Source: Actinomycetales bacterium | GTDB lineage: Bacteria > Actinomycetota > Actinomycetes > Mycobacteriales > Micromonosporaceae | Assembly (NCBI GenBank): GCA_002919305.1 | Contig: PKFB01000080.1 | Span: 1-64,000, forward strand | Direction of reading: 5' to 3' | Length of the DNA stretch: 64,000 bases | In this document: positions 45,431 to 54,500 of the stretch, one piece after another | How positions within the stretch are numbered: the stretch's first letter is position 1 | Layout of the letters: each line of letters starts with the position of its first letter | The notes under the pieces: generated by a model | Database searches by the model: none | What the model saw: only the letters and a program-made list of their open reading frames with translations | Told to the model about the DNA's origin: nothing | Program-made: the position numbers and the translations under genes

Positions 45431-46021
45431 TCACCAGGACAGAAGGGGGGAGCGGTCGAGATCCGCAGCGACTGGTGGGGTTTGGGGAGTTGATACCTGG
45501 GGAGTGCGGTCGGCCTCGTGCTGGAGAAGCCACTGTTTGATCTCCACACCCCACCGGAACCCGCCCAGCGTGCCGTCCTGCCGCAGGACACGGTGGCATG
45601 GCACGAACAGCGCCGCCGCGTTACGGGCGCAGGCCTGCGCCGCCGCTCGGACCGCCCGCGGGCGGCCGGTCAGCGCCGCGTACTCGGTGTAGGTGACGGG
45701 CTGACCCGCCGGAATCTTCCGCAGCACCTGCCAGGCCAGTGAGATGTACTCCCCGCTGCGTTGCCTGACCGGGACGGAATCGATCGCCGTGAAATCGCCA
45801 TCCAGATAGCGTCGGACGGCCGCGGTGAACACCCCCAGATCGGAATGCAGGCGCGGCTCGTCGAGGGGACGCAGCGTGGGGTGGATCAGCCGCAGCAGAT
45901 CGACGACGTCCGTCGTCCAGCCGCTGGCGAGGACCGCCTCATCGGTCGCGAGGACGGTGAACGGGCCGATCGGCGTACCGATCGTCGCGCTGTGGACGGC
46001 GGGCCGGTGGTACGTGGGCAT
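45431..46021 (-). CDS. ogt: Methylated-DNA-protein-cysteine methyltransferase
   Basis: 196 residues from the ATG at 46021 with GAAAGG upstream. Suicide repair protein moving the methyl group from O6-methylguanine to its own cysteine in the P-C-H-R-V motif at ~146-150. The wing and helix-turn-helix-like region (GQPVTYTEYAALTGRPRAVRAA) precedes it, and LGGFRWGVEIKQWLLQHE follows. A C-terminal ~20-residue extension is polar. It lies 37 bases after the ada-alkA fusion, giving an alkylation-repair operon. Confidence 0.95.
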   Translation of the reverse strand: MPTYHRPAVHSATIGTPIGPFTVLATDEAVLASGWTTDVVDLLRLIHPTLRPLDEPRLHSDLGVFTAAVRRYLDGDFTAIDSVPVRQRSGEYISLAWQVLRKIPAGQPVTYTEYAALTGRPRAVRAAAQACARNAAALFVPCHRVLRQDGTLGGFRWGVEIKQWLLQHEADRTPQVSTPQTPPVAADLDRSPLLSW

Positions 46022-46058
46022 GATGTCGGGCCTTTCACATGGGAGTGGGTATCGGGCT

Positions 46059-47615
46059 TCAGGCGTGCCGCCACAGGCGGATCGTGGCGTAGGAACGCCA
46101 CGGCCTCCACCGCTCGGCGTGCTCTGTGAGGGCCGTCGGGTCACCGGGAAGCCCAAGCGCCATCGCGCCCCGGCGTACCCCCAGATCCTTCGCGAGGAAG
46201 GCGTCCGGATCGCCCAAGGCGCGCATCGCCAGGTAGGAGGCGGTCCACGGGCCGATACCGGGGATTCGGAGCAGACGATGCCGGGTTTCGACCCGGTCTG
46301 CGGCGCTGTCGAGTGTGATGTCGCCCGCCGCCACCGCCTCCGCTATCACGCGGAGGGTGTGGCGCCGGGAAGCCGGCAAGGGGAACAGGTCATCATCCGC
46401 CTTGCAGACCGCCTCCGGAGTGGGGAACAGATGAGTGAGGCCGCCGTCGGGTTCGGGGAGCGGGTCACCTAGCTCGGCCACGATCCGGCCGAGGACCTTC
46501 CGGGCCGACGCCACGGACACCTGCTGCCCCACCACGCCCCGGCAGGCCATTTCGAAACCATCGACGGTACGCGGAACGCGGACCCCCGGACGCTGCGCCA
46601 CCTCGTCGCTGAACGCAGGATCGCTGGTGAGGACGGCGTCCACCGCCGCAGGATCGTTATCCAGGTCGAGCAGGCGGCGGCAGCGCGCCACCGCCGGGCA
46701 CAGATCCCGCAGATCCGACAGCCGCAGGTGCGCCCAGAGGAAGTGGTCGGTGGGGTTCTCGGCCGGGGTGAGGGTGACCACGCCGTAGCCGTGGGGGAGC
46801 CGCAGAGTGCGTCGGTAGCGGGTGCCGTCGGCCTCCTCCACCCCCGGCAGGGCCCGAAACGCCAGGAAGGCGAACAGACTCTCGATATCCAATGGCGGAC
46901 GGTACGCCAGGCGAAGCGTGATCGTGGTGCCGTCACCCGTCGCACTCGAACGCCGGTGTGAGCGGCCACCGGCACCCGCCCGCAGCTCACTCGGGGTCCG
47001 ACCGTAGATCTGGCGCACCGTGTCGTTGAACTGCCGGATGGAGTGGAAACCCGCCGCGAAGGCGACCTCCCCGAAGGGCAGGTCAGTGGTTTCGATGAGG
47101 ATCCTGGCGGTCTGGGCCCGTTGAGCGCGGGCCAGCGCTAGCGGACCGGTACCGACTTCGCTGGTCAGGATCCGGCCCAGGTGACGCTCGGTGTAGCCGA
47201 GCATCCGGGCCAGCCCCGGAACTCCGGCGCGGTCCACCACGCCGTCGGCGATGAGGCGCATGGCACGTGCCGCCACATCACCGCGGACGTGCCACTCCGG
47301 GGAGCCGGGAGCGGCATCCGGCCGGCACCGCAGGCAGGCGCGGAAGCCTTCCTGCTGGGCGACCGCGGCGTTGGGGTAGAAGCGGACATGGGACCGCTTC
47401 GGGGTCATCGCCGGGCAACTGGGCCGGCAGTAGATGCCGGTGGAGGTGACGGCGGTGACGAACCAACCGTCAAACCGGGTGTCCCGGCTGGCCACCGCGC
47501 GATAGCACAGGTCGAAGTCGAGGTCCACCAGTCCGATGCTGGCACCGGTACGACGAAAAAGCTCGCGGGAATCAGACATGAGCTTGCGCCATGGTCGGCG
47601 CTGGATCACGGACAT
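46059..47615 (-). CDS. alkA: Ada-type regulator fused to AlkA DNA-3-methyladenine glycosylase
   Basis: 518 residues; the start may instead be the ATG at 47579, as neither has a strong site. The N-terminal Ada domain holds the methylphosphotriester acceptor cysteine and zinc ligands (VTSTGIYCRPSCPAMTPKRS; FRACLRCRPDA). An AraC-type HTH follows (YTERHLGRILTSEVG; FNDTVRQIYGRTPSELR). The AlkA glycosylase has the helix-hairpin-helix GIGPWTASYLAMRALGDPDAF with its catalytic aspartate nearby. The fusion couples sensing of alkyl damage to base excision and probably switches on itself and ogt. Confidence 0.93.
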   Translation of the reverse strand: MSVIQRRPWRKLMSDSRELFRRTGASIGLVDLDFDLCYRAVASRDTRFDGWFVTAVTSTGIYCRPSCPAMTPKRSHVRFYPNAAVAQQEGFRACLRCRPDAAPGSPEWHVRGDVAARAMRLIADGVVDRAGVPGLARMLGYTERHLGRILTSEVGTGPLALARAQRAQTARILIETTDLPFGEVAFAAGFHSIRQFNDTVRQIYGRTPSELRAGAGGRSHRRSSATGDGTTITLRLAYRPPLDIESLFAFLAFRALPGVEEADGTRYRRTLRLPHGYGVVTLTPAENPTDHFLWAHLRLSDLRDLCPAVARCRRLLDLDNDPAAVDAVLTSDPAFSDEVAQRPGVRVPRTVDGFEMACRGVVGQQVSVASARKVLGRIVAELGDPLPEPDGGLTHLFPTPEAVCKADDDLFPLPASRRHTLRVIAEAVAAGDITLDSAADRVETRHRLLRIPGIGPWTASYLAMRALGDPDAFLAKDLGVRRGAMALGLPGDPTALTEHAERWRPWRSYATIRLWRHA

Positions 47616-47771
47616 GCTTTCAGGCTGCGCCCGTCCGTTTCCTCATGAGAGGCGTTCCTACCATTCATCGTCGATCCCTATGAGCATGGCCGATCGCATC
47701 GCGGTTGTCCTGATCGCCTCGGGTGAACGCTCTCGTCAGTCGCCGACGGCGCCGCCGTAGACTGGCCGGCT

Positions 47772-48845
<1,074 letters not shown>

Positions 48846-48889
48846 TCGTTTTGACGCCTTCGTTGATCTTTTTCCGGGGTTTCTAACGG

Positions 48890-48918
48890 GCGCTCGTCAC
48901 CTCTGGTGTGGCGAGCGC
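48890..48918 (+). terminator. Hairpin after ychF
   Basis: GCGCTCGTCAC and GTGGCGAGCGC pair with one wobble around a 7-base loop, followed by TGTTCCCGTTT. Confidence 0.65.
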
Positions 48919-48993
48919 TGTTCCCGTTTCACCGGGGCGGCGGCGTCGTATCGAGCGGGTACGCGGTGGGCTCGTGCGATGATCGCGCCGACC

Positions 48994-49028
48994 GGCAAGC
49001 GCTTGCCGTCTATTGGCAAGCGCTTGCC
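48994..49028 (+). promoter_or_regulatory. Twin LacI-type operators upstream of the CE15 esterase gene
   Basis: GGCAAGCGCTTGCC occurs twice (48994-49007 and 49015-49028). Each copy is a perfect 14-bp palindrome with the central CG typical of LacI-family sites, and the centres are 21 bases apart (two helical turns). The array ends 247 bases before the start at 49276. Confidence 0.7.
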
Positions 49029-49275
49029 GCTTACCGCTCAGCATCCTCCGCCCATCGATGACGCGAGTTAAATGTCACGTTATGTGAATATTTGCTTATT
49101 GCAGGTTTCGATACCGCGCTTGTAACGTTTCCGGCCAACCGGGCCACGTGTTGTTGTCGAAGTCACGTTTTCGCGTTGTCTGGCGCACCGACGGCACGTG
49201 ACGCCGTTCGTCGTTCGCCGTGAGTCGTCCCCCATCGCGCGCTTTCCCACGCGTCTTTTCACCGGAGGTGCACTC
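49029..49275 (+). other. Leader region of the CE15 esterase gene
   Basis: About 250 bases between the twin palindromes and the start codon. It includes an AT-rich stretch (TTATGTGAATATTTGCTTATTGCAG at 49080-49104) that could be the promoter core. No ORF of substance. Confidence 0.4.
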
Positions 49276-50931
49276 ATGCGTTTACCTCGACAACGACCCC
49301 GGACTTGGACAGCCGGGGTGTTCCTGGCCACCCTGGCGTTGTTAGCCACCTTCCTCAGCGTCCAGTCCAGCCCGGTCGGAGCGCAGGCCGGCGGTCAGGA
49401 AGACGATGGCGCCGACTGCCCCGTCCCGGGACCGATCCAGCTGACCCCCAACTCCATGCTTCCCGACCCGTTTCAGCGGGTCGACGGTTCGCGAATCACC
49501 AGCCAGGCCGACTGGCGGTGCCGGCGGGCCGAGATTCGGGAGCTAGCGGAACGATACGTCTACGGTGACAAGCCCGCCCCGCCCGCCAGCGTCACCGGGA
49601 CGGTCACCTCATCCAGCATCACCGTCAACGTGTCGGACCAGGGGAGGAGCGCCAGCTTCTCCGCCTCGATCAGCCTGCCGACGACCGGATCCGCGCCGTA
49701 CCCGTTCGTCATCGTCTACGGAGGCTTCGGAGCGGACACCGCCACCATCAGGTCTCTCGGTGTCGCGGTGATCAACTATGACCCCTTCGTCGTGGGTCGG
49801 GAGGGCACACCCCGGAATAACAAGCAGGGAGCCTTCTACAGCATTTACGGCTCCTCAAGCAGCACCGGTCTGCTCATGGCCTGGGCATGGGGCGTGAGCC
49901 GGATCATCGACGTTGTTGAGCGATCGGGCGGCAATATTCTGCGCGCGGACCGGGTCGGTGTCACTGGATGCTCCCGCTACGGCAAGGGCGCCTTTGTAGC
50001 CGGCGCGTTCGACCAGCGCGTCGACCTGACCATGCCGATCGAGTCGGGCGCCGGTGGGGTTCCTATCTTCCGCGGCCTCAACAGTGAAAGCGGCGCTCAG
50101 TCCCTCAGCAGCGCCTACAACGAGCAGCCGTGGTTGGGTGACGCCTTCAGCTCCTTCGTCAACAACCCGAACAACCTGCCGATCGACACCCACTCGATCG
50201 TCGGCATGATCGCCCCGCGTGGCCTGTTCATCATGGAGAACCCTCACATCGACTGGCTGGGCGCCAGGTCCGGAAGCGTGGGCGCCCTAGGTGGGGCGGA
50301 GATCTACCGGGCGCTCGGTGCGATCGACAACATCACCTACTGGTCCGCGGTCCAGGACGGCACCCACTGCGCCACCCGCTCCGAGTGGCGGACCCCGTTG
50401 CAGCAGCACATCCAGGAGTTCCTGTTAGGGACGGGCAACGCCACCGGCGCCTTCCAGATCGCCAGCAACAAGGCCGGCAACCTGAGCCAGTGGCGTACCT
50501 GGCAGACGCCGACCCTCACCCCGGGCGGCCCGAGCACGCCAGGCAGCCCGAGCACGCCGGGTAGTCCTTCATCGCCGGGTAGCCCGTCCGCTTCACAGAC
50601 CACTTCCCCGCCGCCGTTGCCAGGCTCCGGGTGCTCCGCGACTCCTCGTGTGGTCAACTCCTGGCCCGGTGGTTTCCAGGGTGAGGTGACGGTCACCAAC
50701 ACCAGCGCCAGCGCGATCACGGGCTGGACGGTCCAGCTCGCCCTGCCGGCTGGAGCGATCGTCAACTCACTGTGGAACGGCCAGCCCACCGGTTCCTCGG
50801 GCACGATCTCGGTGCGCAACGCACCCCACAACGGCAGCCTTGCGCCTAACCAGTCGACCTCCTTCGGCTTCGTCGCCAACGGCGGTAGCGGTTCACCCAA
50901 CCTGAACGTCATCAGCTGCACCCCGTCCTGA
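49276..50931 (+). CDS. Secreted CE15 glucuronoyl methylesterase with CBM2
   Basis: 551 residues from an ATG with CCGGAGG upstream. The signal peptide is at residues 1-37 (hydrophobic TAGVFLATLALLATFLSV, then GAQA). The CE15 domain has the G-C-S-R-Y-G-K-G serine-nucleophile motif, IESGAGG with the acid, and DGTHCATRSEW with the histidine. It cleaves ester bonds between lignin alcohols and glucuronoxylan. A Pro/Ser/Thr/Gly linker of PGSPS-type repeats leads to a C-terminal CBM2 (GCSATPRVVNSWPGGFQGEV; conserved tryptophans), which anchors it to cellulose. Twin LacI-type operators lie upstream. Confidence 0.93.
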   Translation: MRLPRQRPRTWTAGVFLATLALLATFLSVQSSPVGAQAGGQEDDGADCPVPGPIQLTPNSMLPDPFQRVDGSRITSQADWRCRRAEIRELAERYVYGDKPAPPASVTGTVTSSSITVNVSDQGRSASFSASISLPTTGSAPYPFVIVYGGFGADTATIRSLGVAVINYDPFVVGREGTPRNNKQGAFYSIYGSSSSTGLLMAWAWGVSRIIDVVERSGGNILRADRVGVTGCSRYGKGAFVAGAFDQRVDLTMPIESGAGGVPIFRGLNSESGAQSLSSAYNEQPWLGDAFSSFVNNPNNLPIDTHSIVGMIAPRGLFIMENPHIDWLGARSGSVGALGGAEIYRALGAIDNITYWSAVQDGTHCATRSEWRTPLQQHIQEFLLGTGNATGAFQIASNKAGNLSQWRTWQTPTLTPGGPSTPGSPSTPGSPSSPGSPSASQTTSPPPLPGSGCSATPRVVNSWPGGFQGEVTVTNTSASAITGWTVQLALPAGAIVNSLWNGQPTGSSGTISVRNAPHNGSLAPNQSTSFGFVANGGSGSPNLNVISCTPS

Positions 50932-50954
50932 CGGGTTCCCATTCCGCCGAGCAT

Positions 50955-50987
50955 CGGGCGGGCACGATCCGCACTCGTGCCCGCCCG
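50955..50987 (+). terminator. 13-bp hairpin after the CE15 gene
   Basis: CGGGCGGGCACGA and TCGTGCCCGCCCG pair perfectly around a 7-base loop, 23 bases after the stop. Confidence 0.8.
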
Positions 50988-51168
50988 GCCCTCCTCGCCT
51001 TCGGGGCGTACCGAGGTATCCCAGGACCGTCTGGGGGCATGAGGGGTAACGGGTACGCCGAGCCGCGATCTGCTGCGGCGTGGTGAACAGGGCGTCGTAA
51101 CGGGTGTGACTGGGGACACGACACCCAGAGCCGGAAGACCACTATGTGGCTCATCGGCTCCATCGGCA

Positions 51169-52644
51169 TCATGTCGATGCCGAGAGGCGAGGAACCCCAC
51201 CCTTACGGCCGATATTGAACGCGATGCGGTATACGTCGGGAAGATCGATACGGCCGTCGCGGCGTCGCTGCATGACGCCGATGGCGATCAGCTCCTCGAT
51301 GAGGCGGCGAGGGTTGTCGGGGTGGCGTGGGCCGGTCCGTACCGAAGCCTCCTCATCGGTACCTTCGTATCGCTTAGCCTCTTCCTGCAACAATTCGATG
51401 AGGTCAGCTTCTTCCCAGGCTTTCACAACCTGCTGCTCATCGATGGGTACTCGCTGGCCACTAAGCGGCTGGATCGCCAGATGCACCCAGGGCATATCTT
51501 CTCTAATTTCTTGAACTCGGGTTTTAGAGGCAACCTGGACACCCCGCCGGATTCCTTCGTGGTGAATCGCGTACCGGTGACTGGCGTGTTCTTCCCGGGT
51601 GTAAGCGACGGCCTTGCTCAGTGCACTGAGGAAACTGCGTGGACTGATCTGTTCTTTACCGTCCATCAAATGGTTGGGTAGCCACGTATAGGTTCTGCCC
51701 TTGCGGTAGTCGCTCCCCATGTATGGCCCCGCGATATCGGTAAACCAGTTGGTCTGTACCTTCTCGTCCCCGCTGAGTGAGGTGGGTGGCTTATACCGTT
51801 GCCCGTTCAGCTCAGACTCCCACTCGCCGGTCAAACGGCGGAAACGTGCGGCGAGTTCGCTGTCGTGATTGCCCAAGGTATGGAAGAGAAGACCGTACAG
51901 ATTGGTGCGTGACCATTTCAGGGTGGCGTTGCTCGCGGTCAGTTTGGAAGCATCAGGGAAGTGGAGAAGTGCCTCATCGAACATATCTGGTCGGATGAAC
52001 ACTTTAAACCGGATGTTCCGGGTGGCCAGACGCACATGCAGAGCCAATTGCAGAAGTCCGCCGACGAGCCGATCAGCCTGAGTACGCACCCGATGAAGGC
52101 GGTCAAGTGCGTCGAAGAGGATTAGATGGGTCTTGCCCTTTGCCTGGGCTGCTTGGTCTGCCTCTTGAATCGCCCGCTCCGCTTCCTCTTCGTGGGCAAC
52201 CACCCACGTAATCCGCTCCTTCCAGCCACGGAGGCGTTGAATGTCCGGTTGTCCCAGTGCTGTTAGCAAAACCGCGTACCACAGGTTGTAAGGCTGGATG
52301 TCGTGCTCTACGAGTTCCCGCAGCACCCGTGGGCCGGGATAGCGTTCTGCGTTCAACAGCGCGCCGTATCCGGGGGAGACCACGAGATGGCGCAGGCGCT
52401 CGATGCCGTATTCACGAGCGGCAACTTCCCGGAGCCGGTCATTGAGAAGCGAGTGGTACCAGAAGGTTTTGCCGACGCCTCGGCCTCCTTTGACCACTGT
52501 ATTGTCGATGTACAACGCGGTGCGGTGGCTGCTGGGTGTGAAGAGGGTTTGGAGTTCTGGTTGTGTGGTATCCGCGTCTGTCGCCTTGGAGAGCGCGGCT
52601 GCGAGCAGGTCCCGATAGTCGTCGGCGCTCAATTCGGCGTTCAT
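51169..52644 (-). CDS. P-loop ATPase with C-terminal winged-helix-like region; partner of the KGGVGR ATPase
   Basis: 491 residues. Walker A is GGRGVGKT (residues 53-60), followed by F-W-Y rather than the usual S/T-x-L. Walker B is HLILFDALDRL (~173-183) with Asp-Ala-Leu-Asp. This resembles STAND/KAP-type or Sll1717-like P-loop ATPases, but I cannot name the family. Polar sequence (~200-400) rich in Arg and Trp follows. The end (RRLIEELIAIGVMQRRRDGRIDLPDVYRIAF) looks like a winged helix. It overlaps the upstream ATPase by ATGA. No nuclease motif is visible in it. A regulatory or conflict role is inference from the pairing. Confidence 0.75.
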   Translation of the reverse strand: MNAELSADDYRDLLAAALSKATDADTTQPELQTLFTPSSHRTALYIDNTVVKGGRGVGKTFWYHSLLNDRLREVAAREYGIERLRHLVVSPGYGALLNAERYPGPRVLRELVEHDIQPYNLWYAVLLTALGQPDIQRLRGWKERITWVVAHEEEAERAIQEADQAAQAKGKTHLILFDALDRLHRVRTQADRLVGGLLQLALHVRLATRNIRFKVFIRPDMFDEALLHFPDASKLTASNATLKWSRTNLYGLLFHTLGNHDSELAARFRRLTGEWESELNGQRYKPPTSLSGDEKVQTNWFTDIAGPYMGSDYRKGRTYTWLPNHLMDGKEQISPRSFLSALSKAVAYTREEHASHRYAIHHEGIRRGVQVASKTRVQEIREDMPWVHLAIQPLSGQRVPIDEQQVVKAWEEADLIELLQEEAKRYEGTDEEASVRTGPRHPDNPRRLIEELIAIGVMQRRRDGRIDLPDVYRIAFNIGRKGGVPRLSAST

Positions 52645-54020
52645 TGAGATTCCTCATGGTTCGGCAGAGCGGCGGTGATGAGATTTGTTGCGGTTTCCAA
52701 GAATTCGCGGTACGCCGCCTGTACGAAGGATCGGTCCCACCAGTCCGGCGATGTCCGGGGGTCGAGATTGATCAGATTAGGCTCAAAGAGGATGGGGATC
52801 GGGTAGTGCGGCGCTGAATCATCTTCCACAGGAAAGGTGAAAGCATCCGGGATGATTCTACCAGTCTCTGGATCCAGGTCATTGTCATATAGCGTTGTTG
52901 AGAAGCAGTGGTGGGAGTTGTCGCGGAACGATTCAAGATAGGAGGCCATTGATCGGTACGGCGAGTCCGGGACCAGTGACGCCACTATTCGTAGCTTCTC
53001 ACGAATGCGATGAGCCTGTCCGGAATACTGCCAGGTTCTGAACAGATCCCGGTAGCCTTCCCAGGTCTGGGCGTTGTCGGCGGCGAAGAGTAGGGCCAAG
53101 TCGCACAACCGGGAGATCGTGACGGCAGCGATGTCGTGGATGCCGGCCCTACTGTCCAGGAGCACGATGTCTGGCGGGCGTCCGCTGTCTCCCTGGCGGG
53201 CTACCGCTTCCTCGCACGCGCGGACGGCGGACTCCAGCCGTGCTCCGAAGTCAAACCCTTGCACATCGGTGTAAACCCGATTCAACTTGTCGACATAGAA
53301 GTATGGACGCTCCTCGTCAAGCTCTCGACCACGCGCGGGGGCGATCCACAATTCGCCGTTACCGTCTCGTGGTAGATACCTGGAGCGGCCGACTAGATCC
53401 AAGCCCTCCGCATTGTCCAGTGCGGATTCCACAAGCTGATCGACGAGGCCGTATCTGGGGAGCTCAGCTGGCTCAGCGAGGAGCGGTCCCGCGCCGGGCG
53501 ACTCCAAATCCAGGTCAATGACGAGCACCACATAACCGCGGTCGGTGAGATGTCGAGCGAGAAGGGCGGTCGCCGTACTCCGTCCGACACCCCCCTTGAA
53601 GCCATAGAGCACTGTCCGCTGCGGAGACCGTTTATCGGGTTCGGGTGGGGTCTTCGTCCAGTCCTCACCGACGACCGTGTTGTCGAGGAACCGCACACGG
53701 CCTGTGCCGGTATCTCCAATGTCAGGAGGGCGCACGACTCGGGGAGAGGCCAGCAGCTCATCGGCCGCGAACAGATCCGACGCGCGGAGCACGGGCTGAT
53801 CGGCGGCGTACCGCTGGAGTGCGGTGACGAAGCGCTTCCTCCATGACGAGATCTGCGCGTCGCTGACCGGTCGTTCCTGGTCGTCGACAAGCACGGTGAA
53901 ACGCCCCAGTACATCGCGGATGAGCAGCACGTCCAGGCCTTCGATGGCCATCGCTCCCGCAATAGTCCACGCTTGCTGGCGAGCGTTATCAAACCGGATC
54001 AGTCTGTGTGGCGGGGTCAT
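52641..54020 (-). CDS. ParA/MinD-like ATPase with KGGVGR variant deviant Walker A
   Basis: 459 residues. Residues 1-70 read as a small alpha/beta domain (GAMAIEGLDVLLIRDVLGRF). Residues ~70-135 are a linker. The SIMIBI-class NTPase domain then has FKGGVGRST at 141-149, VLVIDLDLESPG at ~166-177 and PDIVLLDSRAGIHD as Walker B. In ParA/MinD the loop is K-G-G-x-G-K-[ST]; here lysine is arginine, while the signature lysine is retained. I recall an annotated 'KGGVGR-motif variant AAA ATPase' family in actinobacteria. The gene is sandwiched by ATGA overlaps: a broken small gene before it and the second ATPase after it. Confidence 0.8.
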   Translation of the reverse strand: MTPPHRLIRFDNARQQAWTIAGAMAIEGLDVLLIRDVLGRFTVLVDDQERPVSDAQISSWRKRFVTALQRYAADQPVLRASDLFAADELLASPRVVRPPDIGDTGTGRVRFLDNTVVGEDWTKTPPEPDKRSPQRTVLYGFKGGVGRSTATALLARHLTDRGYVVLVIDLDLESPGAGPLLAEPAELPRYGLVDQLVESALDNAEGLDLVGRSRYLPRDGNGELWIAPARGRELDEERPYFYVDKLNRVYTDVQGFDFGARLESAVRACEEAVARQGDSGRPPDIVLLDSRAGIHDIAAVTISRLCDLALLFAADNAQTWEGYRDLFRTWQYSGQAHRIREKLRIVASLVPDSPYRSMASYLESFRDNSHHCFSTTLYDNDLDPETGRIIPDAFTFPVEDDSAPHYPIPILFEPNLINLDPRTSPDWWDRSFVQAAYREFLETATNLITAALPNHEESQ

Positions 54021-54500
54021 GGTGACGGAGGCCTTCCAGTGATCACGGTCTCCTCATGCATACTGAGGACCTTTGTCGATAGTTCCCGGCGTCGCTCCAC
54101 CTTTTCACTGGCGATGGCGCTGCCATCGCGATAGCGGTCCTCAATGGACCAGTCTGTGAAGCCTGCTTCCACTTCCGACAGGAGGGAAATCAGGCGAGAG
54201 GCTGACCTGCCGCGTAGCAGGAGTGCCAGCGGTCGGAGGTGGTCGGTATCCGAGGACAGGTGGCGGTACTGGCGCCTCTCCGCTCTTGTCCGGGCCCACG
54301 GAACTTAGCTGGCTTTTCCTCCGGGTTTCGGGGGGTTCATCGTGATGGCTCCAAGCCTGAGAAGCAGGCTTTTGAGTACGCGTTCCACAGCGACGCCGTA
54401 AAGATGATTGGCGTTGGGCAAACGGCCCTCCTCGTGAAGGTAGGCGGTGTCACCGTGGTGGCGTCGGGCGGCGCGCGAAGTGCTTCTCCAAGGGTGTCAT
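54017..54500 (-). pseudogene. Broken small helical protein gene (tentatively HEPN-like), first gene of the ATPase operon
   Basis: ATG at 54500 gives MTPLEKHFARR. One extra base in the CCC near 54466 then shifts the frame, after which RRHHGDTAYLHEEGRLPNAN and HLYGVAVERVLKSLLLRLG read on. An in-frame TAA at 54307-54305 interrupts it. The same frame continues with RRQYRHLSSDTDHLRPLALL, GFTDWSIEDRYRDGSAIA and ELSTKVLSMHEET to a TGA at 54017 that overlaps the next ATG. The helix with N-A-x-H-L-Y-G...L-K and the later F-x-D-W...R-Y block recall uncharacterised actinobacterial proteins that may be HEPN-related. About 160 codons if repaired. Confidence 0.6.
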
